A DNA stretch of 64,000 bases from Streptomyces sp. CGMCC 4.7035. GTDB lineage: Bacteria; Actinomycetota; Actinomycetes; Streptomycetales; Streptomycetaceae. Where the stretch lies: NCBI RefSeq assembly GCF_031583065.1, contig NZ_CP134053.1, positions 1,240,001 to 1,304,000 on the forward strand. Direction: 5' to 3'. The notes under the pieces were generated by a model. The model was given only the letters and a program-made list of their open reading frames with translations. It made no database searches and was not told the origin of the DNA. Shown in pieces: positions 34,197 to 42,390 of this stretch (positions are counted from its first letter, which is position 1; each line of letters begins with the position of its first letter). The position numbers were made by a program, and so were the translations under genes.

Positions 34197-35522
34197 GTGG
34201 TGACCAGCACAAAGCGCCACAAGCCCGACCGGCGCACCTATGTTCTCGACACCAGCGTCCTGCTGGCCGACCCGAACGCCCTGACCCGCTTCGACGAGCA
34301 CGAGGTCGTGCTCCCCATCGTCGTGGTCACGGAGTTGGAGGCCAAGCGACACCATCCCGAACTCGGCTACTTCGCCCGGCAGGCCCTGCGCCTGCTCGAC
34401 GACTACCGGGTGCGGAACGGCCGTCTCGACGCCCCCATCCCGATCGGGGACCTCGGCGGGACCATCCGGGTCGAGCTCAACCACTCGGACCCCAGCGTGC
34501 TGCCCACCGGCTACCGCCTGGGGGACAACGACTCCCGCATCCTCGCGGTCGCCCGCAACCTCCAGGCGGAGGGGTACGACGTCACCGTCGTGTCGAAGGA
34601 CCTCCCGCTCAGGATCAAGGCGTCCTCCGTCGGTCTCCTCGCCGAGGAGTACCGCGCCGAGCTGGCCATCACGGACTCCTCCGGCTGGACCGGAATGTCC
34701 GAACTGACCCTGTCCGGCGAGCAGGTGGACATCCTCTTCGAAGAGGGGCACGTATACGTCCCCGAGGCCGCCGAGCTGCCCGTGCACACCGGTCTGACGA
34801 TCCAGTCGGAGCGGGGCAAGGCGCTGGGGCGCGTCACCGCGGAGGGCAACGTCCGTCTCGTGCGCGGGGACCGGGAGGCGTTCGGCATCAAGGGCCGCAG
34901 CGCGGAGCAGCGCATCGCCCTCGACCTGCTGCTCGACCCGGACGTCGGGATCGTGTCGATGGGCGGCCGGGCCGGCACGGGCAAGTCGGCGCTGGCACTG
35001 TGCGCGGGTCTTGAGGCGGTGCTGGAGCGCAGGCAGCACCAGAAGGTGATGGTCTTCCGGCCGCTGTACGCGGTCGGCGGGCAGGAGCTCGGCTATCTCC
35101 CCGGTACCGAGGCCGAGAAGATGAGCCCCTGGGCGCAGGCGGTCTTCGACACGCTGTCCGCGGTCACCAGCCGCGAGGTCATCGAAGAGGTCACCGCCCG
35201 CGGGATGCTGGAGGTCCTCCCGCTCACCCACATCCGCGGCCGCTCGCTGCACGACGCCTTCGTGATCGTGGACGAGGCCCAGTCGCTCGAACGGAACGTA
35301 CTGTTGACCGTTCTGTCCCGAATCGGCGCCAATTCGCGGGTGGTCCTCACCCATGACGTGGCCCAGCGGGACAACCTCAGGGTCGGCCGGTACGACGGAG
35401 TCGTCGCCGTTGTGGAGAAGCTGAAGGGGCATCCGCTCTTCGCGCATGTCACGCTCACCCGGTCCGAGAGGTCCCAGATCGCCGCGCTTGTGACCGAAAT
35501 GCTCGAAGACGGGCAGATCTGA
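34197..35522 (+). CDS. phoH2: PhoH family protein with N-terminal PIN domain
   Basis: A 441-residue protein joining a PIN-domain RNase (about residues 1-150: [15 protein letters not shown] with the first acidic residue, then [14 protein letters not shown]) to a PhoH ATPase/helicase domain. Walker A is [11 protein letters not shown] near residue 256 and Walker [11 protein letters not shown] near 356. PIN-PhoH (PhoH2) proteins are RNA helicase/nucleases; the role here is inferred to be RNA turnover. Start GTG 34197 has GAGGGGG twelve bases upstream. A hairpin-rich leader precedes it. Confidence 0.93.
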   Translation: MVTSTKRHKPDRRTYVLDTSVLLADPNALTRFDEHEVVLPIVVVTELEAKRHHPELGYFARQALRLLDDYRVRNGRLDAPIPIGDLGGTIRVELNHSDPSVLPTGYRLGDNDSRILAVARNLQAEGYDVTVVSKDLPLRIKASSVGLLAEEYRAELAITDSSGWTGMSELTLSGEQVDILFEEGHVYVPEAAELPVHTGLTIQSERGKALGRVTAEGNVRLVRGDREAFGIKGRSAEQRIALDLLLDPDVGIVSMGGRAGTGKSALALCAGLEAVLERRQHQKVMVFRPLYAVGGQELGYLPGTEAEKMSPWAQAVFDTLSAVTSREVIEEVTARGMLEVLPLTHIRGRSLHDAFVIVDEAQSLERNVLLTVLSRIGANSRVVLTHDVAQRDNLRVGRYDGVVAVVEKLKGHPLFAHVTLTRSERSQIAALVTEMLEDGQI

Positions 35523-35558
35523 TCCAAGTGTTCGACTCGCGGTAGCTACTCGTCAGTT

Positions 35559-35600
35559 GGCGCCGTCCGGCAAAGCCCCAGAGCCTAGCCGGGCGGCGCC
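35559..35600 (+). terminator. 13-bp hairpin after the PhoH gene
   Basis: GGCGCCGTCCGGC (35559-35571) pairs with GCCGGGCGGCGCC (35588-35600), with one wobble pair and a 16-base loop, 37 bases past the stop. Confidence 0.65.
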
Positions 35601-35936
35601 TTCGCGTGCGGGGGTTTCCGAGAAATTCCTGGGCCGAACGGGGTGTGAGCTTTCACACGTAACCCGGAATTGCCACTCGGCGTTGGGTTACGGCAGAGTC
35701 TCATTCCTGTCAGGCCCCGCATACGGCACACCTGTACCCCCAGCGGTACGGAACCACAGAAGCATCAGAACTCCATATGGCCGTCGTATGCCGCCCGAGC
35801 ACCACGCGGCGCTCCCCTCGAGGGAGTTGCCCACCGGGCCCGCGCCTCCCGTGACCCCGCAGTTGGGAGGCCAGCGTCAGGGGCACGATTGCGTCCGCCA
35901 GGGTCACCGAAGCGGGCGATGCTGGAAGGAAACCGT
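35601..35936 (+). promoter_or_regulatory. Long upstream region of the transglycosylase gene
   Basis: This 336-base gap contains no supported gene. A perfect dyad, GTGTGA-GCTT-TCACAC, lies at 35643-35658. The DNA between it and the start codon is long enough for a structured leader, as is common for Streptomyces cell-wall hydrolase genes. I could not match it to the c-di-AMP (ydaO) riboswitch consensus. Confidence 0.4.
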
Positions 35937-36614
35937 GTGAGCCGGATTTCGGTCCGGGGATTCGCAGTGGCCTCGGCCACGGCGGTCACCGCTGTCGGCG
36001 CCGTCACTGGTGTTGCCTCGGGCAGCACCGGGTCGCCCTCGAACGACGCCGAGGCGACGGCAGCCGACCTGACGCTCCTTGCGGACATACCCGCGGGACA
36101 GCAGGCGCAGGTGCAGACCGCGTCCCTGACGCAGCAGGCCGACGCGCAGGCCATCCAGGCGGACGCGAGCGCCAAGAAGGACGCCGAGGCGGCGGCCCGC
36201 AAGGCGGCTGCCGACACCGCTGTCGCCAAGAAGGAAGCTGCCGAGAAGGCTGCGAAGGAGCGCGCGGAGGCGAAGGCCGCGGCCAGCCGCAGCAAGTCCA
36301 TCTTCCTCCAGCAGAGCTCGTACACCGTCGCGCAGGTCCAGGCGATCGCCCGTCAGATCGTGCCGGCCGACCAGTTCCAGTGCTTCAGCACCATCGTGAA
36401 CCACGAGTCCACCTGGAACTACCGGGCGACCAACCCGTCGTCGGGTGCGTACGGCCTCGTGCAGGCCCTGCCTGCCAGCAAGATGGCCTCCGCCGGCGCC
36501 GACTGGCAGACCAACCCGGCCACCCAGATCAAGTGGGGCCTCAACTACATGAACGTCCGGTACGGCAGCCCGTGCGGCGCTTGGTCGTACTGGCAGGTCC
36601 ACCACTCCTACTGA
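35937..36614 (+). CDS. Secreted lytic transglycosylase (SLT domain)
   Basis: A 225-residue exported wall hydrolase. Start GTG 35937 has GGAAGGAAAC upstream. A short signal peptide (FAVASATAVTAVGAVTGVAS) is followed by an Ala/Lys/Glu-rich coiled coil (about residues 55-120) and a C-terminal SLT domain of about 80 residues. There the catalytic glutamate lies in STIVNHESTWNY near residue 160 and the SGAYGLVQALPASKM motif follows. It should cleave peptidoglycan glycan chains. Confidence 0.92.
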   Translation: MSRISVRGFAVASATAVTAVGAVTGVASGSTGSPSNDAEATAADLTLLADIPAGQQAQVQTASLTQQADAQAIQADASAKKDAEAAARKAAADTAVAKKEAAEKAAKERAEAKAAASRSKSIFLQQSSYTVAQVQAIARQIVPADQFQCFSTIVNHESTWNYRATNPSSGAYGLVQALPASKMASAGADWQTNPATQIKWGLNYMNVRYGSPCGAWSYWQVHHSY

Positions 36615-36653
36615 GCCGCGAGTCCGTCCACCGGCGGCCACTCAACCTCGCGC

Positions 36654-36682
36654 AGCCCCTCACCGTCTATGGGTGAGGGGCT
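36654..36682 (+). terminator. Strong terminator after the transglycosylase
   Basis: AGCCCCTCACC (36654-36664) pairs perfectly with GGTGAGGGGCT (36672-36682) around a 7-base loop, 40 bases past the stop. Confidence 0.75.
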
Positions 36683-36781
36683 ACGGCCGTTCACGGCCGT
36701 GAGCCCTGTACGGTCGGTTCCGACGACTCCTGGGGGGGAGTGGTGGCGAGGACCCGGGGACACGGGGGAAGAGGACGGATC

Positions 36782-38146
36782 ATGTCGCAACTGCCAGGGT
36801 GGCTCGCTCGACTCGGCGCCGGACTGACCCAGGTGGGCGATCGGTTGGACGAACGCCGTGCCGAGGTCGAGAAGGAGCACGCCGACCCCGAGCCGCCCCC
36901 GGCGCCCGACCACGTCCCGCCACCACCGGCGTACACACCCGCCGCACAGCCGCGCCCCCATCCCGTCGAGGCGGTGCCGTGGGGCGTCCGGGTCGCGGCC
37001 GAGGCGGGCTGGCGGGTGCTCGTCCTCGCGGGCACGCTCTGGGTGCTGATGCGGGTCATCAGCGCCGTCCAGCTGGTGGTGCTGGCGTTCGTCTGCGCGC
37101 TGCTCATCACGGCGCTGCTTCAGCCGACCGTGGCGCGGCTGAGGCGCTACGGAGTGCCGCGGGGGCCGGCGACCGCGCTGACCGCGATCCTCGGCTTCGT
37201 CATCATGGGTCTGATCGGCTGGTTCGTGACCTGGCAGGTCATGGAGAACATCGACTCGCTCTCCAACCAGATCCAGGACGGCATCGACGAGTTGCGCAAG
37301 TGGCTGCTGAACAGCCCCTTCCATGTCACCGACAAGCAGATCAACGAGATCGCGAAGAACCTGCGGGAAGCGATCGGTGCGAACACCGACCAGATCACCT
37401 CGGCGGGCCTGGAGGGTGTGACGGTCATAGTGGAGGCGCTGACCGGCATCCTCCTGACGATGTTCTCCACCCTCTTCCTGCTCTACGACGGGCGGCGCAT
37501 CTGGGAGTGGACGCTGAAGCTGGTGCCGGCGGCGGCGCGGCCCGGGGTGGCCGGTGCGGGTCCCCGGGCATGGAGCACACTGACGGCCTACGTGCGCGGC
37601 ACGGTGATAGTGGCCCTGATCGACGCGATCTTCATCGGCCTGGGGATCTACTTCCTGGACGTCCCCATGGCCGTGCCGCTCGCCGTCTTCATCTTCCTGT
37701 TCTCCTTCATCCCGCTGGTGGGCGCGGTGGCGTCGGGCGCGCTGGCGGTGGTCGTGGCACTGGTGACGCAAGGCGTCTTCACCGCCATCATGACGCTGGT
37801 CGTGGTCCTCGCCGTGCAGCAGATCGAGGGCCACATCCTTCAGCCGTTCATCCTGGGCCGCGCGGTCCGGGTGCACCCGCTGGCGGTGGTGCTGTCGGTG
37901 ACGGCCGGGGGGCTCGTCGCGGGGATCGGCGGCGCGGTGGTGGCGGTGCCGCTGGTGGCGGTGACGAACACGGTGGTGAGCTACCTGAAGTCGTACTCCA
38001 ACGAGCAGACCTTCCGCGGCACCGGTCAGCAGAACCCAGCCCGTCCGGCGATTGAGGACGAGGCCGTTCAGGCCGAAGGGGGGTCTGGGGGCGCAGCCCC
38101 CAGGGACGGCGACGACAACGCGGAGGGCCTCGCCCACCAGAGGTGA
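36782..38146 (+). CDS. AI-2E family transporter (PerM-like permease)
   Basis: A 454-residue multi-pass membrane protein of the AI-2E/PerM family, with about eight transmembrane segments between residues 80 and 400. A Pro-rich cytoplasmic N-terminus of 70 residues precedes them. FSFIPLVGAVASGALAVVV and QQIEGHILQPFILGRAVRVH near residues 300-360 are characteristic. The substrate is unknown; these proteins need not carry AI-2. The last 35 or so residues (from NPARPAIEDEAV) are encoded by a dispersed intergenic repeat, so the C-terminal tail is a late addition. ATG 36782 has AGAGGA upstream. Confidence 0.9.
   Translation: MSQLPGWLARLGAGLTQVGDRLDERRAEVEKEHADPEPPPAPDHVPPPPAYTPAAQPRPHPVEAVPWGVRVAAEAGWRVLVLAGTLWVLMRVISAVQLVVLAFVCALLITALLQPTVARLRRYGVPRGPATALTAILGFVIMGLIGWFVTWQVMENIDSLSNQIQDGIDELRKWLLNSPFHVTDKQINEIAKNLREAIGANTDQITSAGLEGVTVIVEALTGILLTMFSTLFLLYDGRRIWEWTLKLVPAAARPGVAGAGPRAWSTLTAYVRGTVIVALIDAIFIGLGIYFLDVPMAVPLAVFIFLFSFIPLVGAVASGALAVVVALVTQGVFTAIMTLVVVLAVQQIEGHILQPFILGRAVRVHPLAVVLSVTAGGLVAGIGGAVVAVPLVAVTNTVVSYLKSYSNEQTFRGTGQQNPARPAIEDEAVQAEGGSGGAAPRDGDDNAEGLAHQR
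38035..38107. repeat. Streptomyces-type dispersed repeat with palindromic core
   Basis: CCCAGCCCGTCCGGCGATTG begins an element of about 70 bases that I recognise as a repeat scattered through Streptomyces genomes, usually between genes. It ends in the hairpin CTGGGGGC-GCA-GCCCCCAG (38085-38103). Here it lies inside the 3' end of the permease gene in an open frame. Confidence 0.7.
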
Positions 38147-38157
38147 GCGAGGCCCTC
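38123..38157. terminator. Bidirectional terminator overlapping the permease stop codon
   Basis: GAGGGCCTCGC (38123-38133) pairs perfectly with GCGAGGCCCTC (38147-38157). It lies between genes ending at 38146 (+) and 38168 (-), so it serves both strands. Confidence 0.75.
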
Positions 38158-38167
38158 GACGGCCCAC

Positions 38168-38701
38168 TTACTCGGAGAGCACCGCTTCCGCGTCCAGGGT
38201 CACACCCACCGCCTGGATCACCGACGCGATCTTGAAGGCCTCCTGGACGACCTCACGGTCCACCCCGGCCTTCCGCAGCACCTGCTCGTGCGAGTCCAGG
38301 CACATCCCGCAGCCGTTGATCGCCGACACCGCGAACGACCACAGCTCGAAGTCGACCTTGTCGACCCCGGGGTTGCCGATGACGTTCATCCGCAGACCCG
38401 CGCGCAGGGTGCCGTACTCGTGGTCCGAGAGCAGATGGCGCGTGCGGTAGAAGACGTTGTTCATCGCCATGACGGCGGCCGCGGACTTCGCCGCGGTGTA
38501 CGCCTCCGGCGTGAGGTTCGCCTTCGCCTCAGGCGCCAGCTCACGCAGCACGATCGCCGAGCGCGACGCGATCGCCGTGGCCAGCACCGTGCCCCACAGC
38601 TGCTGCGCCGGGAGGTCGGAGTTGCCGATGACCGAGCCCAGGTTGAGCTTCAGGTCCTTGGCGTAGTCCGGCAGGGCGGACTTGAGGGAGTCGAGGGACA
38701 T
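38168..38701 (-). CDS. ahpD: Alkyl hydroperoxidase D
   Basis: A 177-residue AhpD. The redox-active CGMC motif (Cys131 and Cys134) followed by LDSHE is intact, and the length is typical. AhpD reduces oxidised AhpC and has its own peroxidase activity. It lies four bases after ahpC in one operon, divergent from oxyR, so induction by peroxide through OxyR is expected. Confidence 0.97.
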   Translation of the reverse strand: MSLDSLKSALPDYAKDLKLNLGSVIGNSDLPAQQLWGTVLATAIASRSAIVLRELAPEAKANLTPEAYTAAKSAAAVMAMNNVFYRTRHLLSDHEYGTLRAGLRMNVIGNPGVDKVDFELWSFAVSAINGCGMCLDSHEQVLRKAGVDREVVQEAFKIASVIQAVGVTLDAEAVLSE

Positions 38702-38704
38702 CGC

Positions 38705-39256
38705 TCACTCACCGGCCAGCAGCTTGACCGGGTCGAGGGTCTCGTCGCCCTTGGTCCAGTTGCAGGGGCAGAGCTCGTCGGTCTGCAGGGCGTCCAGGAC
38801 CCGCAGGACCTCCTTCGGGTTACGGCCGACGGAACCCGCGGTCACCATCGAGAACTGGATCTCGTTGTTCTGGTCGACGACGAAGACGGCACGCTTGGCG
38901 AAGCCCTCCTCGTCCTCGATGCCCAGGTCGCGCATCAGCTCGTGCTTGGAGTCGGCCATCATCGGGAACGGCAGGTCGCGCAGGTCGTCGTGGTCCTTGC
39001 GCCAGGCGTGGTGCACGAACTCCGAGTCACCGGAGAAGCCGAGGATCTGGGCGTCACGGTCGGCGAACTCGTCGTTCAGCTTGCCGAAGGCCGCGATCTC
39101 GGTCGGGCAGACGAAGGTGAAGTCCTTGGGCCACGCGAAGATCACTTTCCAACCCTCGTAGGTCTTGTGGTTGATCTTCGCGAACTCCTTGCCCTTCTCC
39201 AGCGAGACACAGGCCGTCAGTTCGAACTCGGGGAACTTGTCACCGACAGTGAGCAC
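38705..39256 (-). CDS. ahpC: Alkyl hydroperoxide reductase C (peroxiredoxin)
   Basis: A 183-residue typical 2-Cys peroxiredoxin. The peroxidatic cysteine is in FTFVCPTEI (Cys50) and the resolving cysteine in the C-terminal LCPCNW. Start GTG 39256 is preferred because AAGGAGA lies six bases upstream and it restores the usual length; the upstream frame to 39289 would translate operator DNA. The enzyme reduces organic hydroperoxides and H2O2 with AhpD. Confidence 0.97.
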   Translation of the reverse strand: MLTVGDKFPEFELTACVSLEKGKEFAKINHKTYEGWKVIFAWPKDFTFVCPTEIAAFGKLNDEFADRDAQILGFSGDSEFVHHAWRKDHDDLRDLPFPMMADSKHELMRDLGIEDEEGFAKRAVFVVDQNNEIQFSMVTAGSVGRNPKEVLRVLDALQTDELCPCNWTKGDETLDPVKLLAGE

Positions 39257-39279
39257 GCGCTCTCCTTGCAGCACAGAAG

Positions 39280-39297
39280 CACCTTGCATGCAAGGTG
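39280..39297. promoter_or_regulatory. 18-bp perfect palindrome upstream of ahpC
   Basis: CACCTTGCA (39280-39288) and TGCAAGGTG (39289-39297) form a perfect palindrome just upstream of the ahpC ribosome-binding site, in the gap shared with oxyR. It does not resemble the usual T-N11-A LysR motif, so it may be bound by another regulator or form an mRNA hairpin. Confidence 0.6.
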
Positions 39298-39414
39298 TTT
39301 CTCATGGGTTGGACAATCAGGATCCTGGCACAGGGTGCATTGATTCGGGAAATAGCTACACTCGGTCGAGTTGATCGGTGACGACTATCAGTGACTACCA
39401 GTAAGGGGAATGTC

Positions 39415-40371
39415 ATGGCTGGGGCCAAGTCCAACGGGCGCCGGCAGCCCAGTCTCGCCCAGCTGCGTGCCTTCGCGGCCGTCGCCGAGCACCTCCACTT
39501 CCGGGACGCCGCCGCCGCGATCGGCATGAGTCAGCCCGCGCTGTCGGGCGCCGTCTCCGCCCTGGAGGAGGTCCTCGGCGTCACCCTGCTGGAGCGCACC
39601 ACCCGCAAGGTGCTCCTCTCGCCCGCCGGTGAGCGCCTCGCCGTACGGGCCAAGGCGGTGCTGGAGGAGGTCGGCGCGCTCATGGAGGAGGCGGAGGCCG
39701 TCCGGGCCCCCTTCACCGGAGTCCTGCGGCTCGGGGTGATCCCGACCGTCGCGCCGTACCTCCTGCCCACGGTCCTCAGGCTCGTCCACGACCGCTATCC
39801 GCACCTGGACCTCCAGGTCCACGAGGAGCAGACCGCCAACCTGCTCGACGGACTGACCAGCGGCCGTCTCGACCTCCTTCTGCTCGCCGTCCCCCTCGGT
39901 GTGGCCGGCGTCGTCGAACTTCCCCTCTTCGACGAGGACTTCGTGCTCGTCACCCCGCTCGACCACGGGCTCGGAGGGCGCGAGGGCATCCCCCGCGAGG
40001 CCCTGCGCGAGCTGAACCTGCTGCTCCTGGACGAAGGGCACTGCCTGCGCGACCAGGCCCTCGACATCTGCCGGGAAGCGGGTCGCAAGGACGCGCCGGT
40101 GACGACCACCGCCGCGGGACTGTCCACCCTCGTCCAGCTCGTCGCCGGCGGTCTCGGTGTCACCCTGCTGCCGCGCACCGCCCTCAAGGTGGAGACCACC
40201 CGCAGCAACCAGCTCCTCACCGGCTGCTTCGCCGACCCGGCCCCGACCCGCCGCGTCGCACTCGCCATGCGCGCGGGTGCGGCGCGGGGCGCCGAGTACG
40301 AGGAGCTGGCCGAGGCGCTCCGCGAAGCGCTCCGGCCCTTGCCCGTACGGGTGTTGGGGCCCGACGTCTGA
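39415..40371 (+). CDS. oxyR: OxyR, LysR-type hydrogen peroxide sensor
   Basis: A 318-residue LysR-type regulator. The N-terminal winged helix spans residues 10-70 (RAFAAVAEHLHFRDAAAAIG). The effector domain carries GHCLRDQALDICR, with Cys210 and Cys219 in the spacing of the OxyR disulfide pair. It should activate the divergent ahpC-ahpD operon on oxidation. Start ATG 39415 follows AAGGGGAA; GTG 39391 is an unlikely alternative. Confidence 0.95.
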   Translation: MAGAKSNGRRQPSLAQLRAFAAVAEHLHFRDAAAAIGMSQPALSGAVSALEEVLGVTLLERTTRKVLLSPAGERLAVRAKAVLEEVGALMEEAEAVRAPFTGVLRLGVIPTVAPYLLPTVLRLVHDRYPHLDLQVHEEQTANLLDGLTSGRLDLLLLAVPLGVAGVVELPLFDEDFVLVTPLDHGLGGREGIPREALRELNLLLLDEGHCLRDQALDICREAGRKDAPVTTTAAGLSTLVQLVAGGLGVTLLPRTALKVETTRSNQLLTGCFADPAPTRRVALAMRAGAARGAEYEELAEALREALRPLPVRVLGPDV

Positions 40372-40554
40372 GAAAGTCCGGGCATCAGCGCACACATACT
40401 CGGTCACTCAGGTGTCCGATGACGTCCCGGGAACGGCGAGAAATCTCAACTTCCGTCAGGTAGTGCGAATTTCGCTGGAATTTGCGCCGACGCTGATACA
40501 CCTACTCCCTCAGCGTGACGCGTCAGGCATGTGTGCGACATTCCAAGGGGAGTT

Positions 40555-41457
40555 GTGGCGGGCATACGGGTTTCCCTTGGGCGGGCCGGATACGACCTGC
40601 TGTCGCAGGCGGTGACGCGGTACGCGCGTGAAAAGGGCGACGGCGGGCTGCGGGTGTCAGGCCGGCCCGGGGGAGTCGTCCATCTGCGCGACGGTCTCGT
40701 GGTCGCCGTCGCGAGCCCCGGCGCCCCGGGCCCGGGAACGCTGCTCATGCGTTCCGGTCGGTCCGGCGCCGGGGTGGCCGGAATGCGGGTCGTCCGGGTG
40801 ATGGCGATGCAGGACGCGGCCTTCGCGATCGTCGCCGGGCACGTGGACGGCTGCGAGCCGCTCGACGACCCCGTCGACCCGCCCGACGCGCTCGCCGTCG
40901 GCGAGGTGCCGGCGCGGCTGCTGCACCAGGTGGCGCGCAAGCTGGCCGCGCTCGACGTCCTGTCGCATCCGGTACGACCGGACCGCGAGCGTCCGCTGCC
41001 CGCCATCGAGGTCGACCTCACTCAACTGGGCGAGGTGCAACGTGACTTGCTCATCCATGCCGACGGTCGACGCACCGCCCGGGACATCGCCTTCCGTACC
41101 GGGCGCGCGGTCTACACGGTCACGGTGGAGATGGCCCGTCTGTTGGGCGCGGGATACCTGGAGTGCGTCGAGTCGGTCGCGCCGCCGGTGCGGATACCGG
41201 TCCGTATGCCGCCGGAAGGACTGCGCCCCCGGACGCCCCCGGCGGCGGAGCCGGCGGTGGCCCGAGCAGCGGGTGCGGGCGCCCCGGCCACCTCATCGCC
41301 GCCCCCGCCCCCGCCCCCGCCTCCACCCCCGGGCCCGGGCCCCGCCCTCCCCCGGCGCCGCCCCGGCGCCAGCGGCATCACCGAAACGCTCGCCTCCGAC
41401 AAGAACGGGGCGAGTTGGAAAGGGTTCTTCCGGCTGCGGAGCGGAACCGCGAAATGA
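40555..41457 (+). CDS. DUF4388-like protein with proline-rich linker
   Basis: About 300 residues. The N-terminal half (LLSQAVTRYAREKGDGGLRV, then GGVVHLRDGLVVAVASPGAP) has the pattern of DUF4388/PATAN-like domains. The middle (LTQLGEVQRDLLIHADGRRT) looks like a winged helix. A run of eleven prolines and a basic C-terminal tail follow. It is the first of three co-directional genes with two Roadblock-fold proteins, so a signalling scaffold is inferred. Start GTG 40555 sits very close to its AGGGGAG; GTG 40531 is an alternative. Confidence 0.7.
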   Translation: MAGIRVSLGRAGYDLLSQAVTRYAREKGDGGLRVSGRPGGVVHLRDGLVVAVASPGAPGPGTLLMRSGRSGAGVAGMRVVRVMAMQDAAFAIVAGHVDGCEPLDDPVDPPDALAVGEVPARLLHQVARKLAALDVLSHPVRPDRERPLPAIEVDLTQLGEVQRDLLIHADGRRTARDIAFRTGRAVYTVTVEMARLLGAGYLECVESVAPPVRIPVRMPPEGLRPRTPPAAEPAVARAAGAGAPATSSPPPPPPPPPPPGPGPALPRRRPGASGITETLASDKNGASWKGFFRLRSGTAK

Positions 41458-41516
41458 CAAGGACGGACACATGCGAATCACATACGACTGCGATCAGTCA
41501 TAGGGGAGTTGAGTAC

Positions 41517-41903
41517 ATGGATCACAAAGCGCTGGCACTCGAAATGCGCGGCCTGCGCGAGCAGGTGACCGGAATTACCGACACGGCGGTCGCGGCGGCC
41601 GACGGACTGCTCATCGCGGCCGACACGGCGAGCGGTATCGACCCCGAGGGGCTCGCCGCGCTCGCCGCGGCCGGCCTCGGTCTCGCCCGGCGCACCACCG
41701 AGGCCACCGCCCGCGGTGCGCTGCGCGGCACGGTCGCGTACGGCAGCCACGGCTGCGCCGCGTTCTACGCCGTCGGCGACACCGCCCTGATGGTCGTGCT
41801 CGGCGACGAGGGAATGGACGTGGACCGCCTGCACCGGGCGACCCGGCCGACCCTCGACCGCATCGGGTCGATCCTCACCGAGAAGGCAGCCGAGGGAGTG
41901 TGA
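41517..41903 (+). CDS. Roadblock/LC7-domain protein
   Basis: A 128-residue protein filled by one Roadblock/LC7 domain: LREQVTGITDTAVAAADGLL opens the first helix and strand, and RGTVAYGSHGCAAFYAVGDT gives the central strands. In bacteria such proteins are GTPase co-regulators of the MglB/CvnB type, but no MglA/CvnD GTPase gene is adjacent. It lies five bases upstream of the next gene. Start ATG 41517 follows GGGGAG. Confidence 0.85.
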   Translation: MDHKALALEMRGLREQVTGITDTAVAAADGLLIAADTASGIDPEGLAALAAAGLGLARRTTEATARGALRGTVAYGSHGCAAFYAVGDTALMVVLGDEGMDVDRLHRATRPTLDRIGSILTEKAAEGV

Positions 41904-41907
41904 AGGG

Positions 41908-42336
41908 ATGGCGACGAAGCGTATGACTCCGGGTTTCTCCGATCAGGTGATGGGCCTGGTCAAGTCCCTCCGTACCGATGCCCCCGACTGCGTCGCCTCA
42001 GGCGTGGTCGACATGTCGACGGGGATGCTGCTGTCGTACGAGACCGTGGACAACCACCCGCCCGAGGTCCTCGACCTGCTCGCGGGAGCGACCCTCGACC
42101 TGTTCCAGGGCCGCACGGTCGTGATGATCGAGGACGTGTTCAAGGAGCGCCGGGGGAGCACCAGTGACAACCACCTTTTCCAGGAGATCCTCGTCAACAG
42201 CGAGAACCTCACCCATCTGTTCGTGCGCATGAACGAGCAGCAGGACGTCGTCGCCGTGGTCGTCTGCCGCAAGTCGGTGAACGTCGGCATGCTCTTCGCC
42301 CAGGTCCGCCGGGTGGTGAAGGAGTACAGCCTGTGA
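41908..42336 (+). CDS. Small Roadblock-like protein
   Basis: A 142-residue protein whose predicted order of helix and strands (VVDMSTGMLLSYETVDN, then NLTHLFVRMNEQQDVVAVVV) resembles the Roadblock fold, with lower similarity than its neighbour. It ends the three-gene operon. The function is unknown; dimerisation with the 41517 product is plausible. ATG 41908 follows GAAGGG. Confidence 0.72.
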   Translation: MATKRMTPGFSDQVMGLVKSLRTDAPDCVASGVVDMSTGMLLSYETVDNHPPEVLDLLAGATLDLFQGRTVVMIEDVFKERRGSTSDNHLFQEILVNSENLTHLFVRMNEQQDVVAVVVCRKSVNVGMLFAQVRRVVKEYSL

Positions 42337-42341
42337 ACGCG

Positions 42342-42376
42342 CGCGGGCCCCTCCCCGTCAGGGGGAGGGGCCCGCG
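42342..42376. terminator. 15-bp bidirectional terminator
   Basis: CGCGGGCCCCTCCCC (42342-42356) pairs perfectly with GGGGAGGGGCCCGCG (42362-42376) around a 5-base loop, between convergent genes ending at 42336 (+) and 42391 (-). Confidence 0.85.
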
Positions 42377-42390
42377 AGAGCGGTCGTAGG

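Noticed and set aside
35643..35658. CRP-like binding site
   Set aside because: The dyad is perfect but the spacer is 4 bases, not the 6 used by CRP.
35523..35936. c-di-AMP (ydaO) riboswitch upstream of the transglycosylase gene
   Set aside because: The region lacks the GGGGGACC-type core I would expect; kept only as an unassigned leader.
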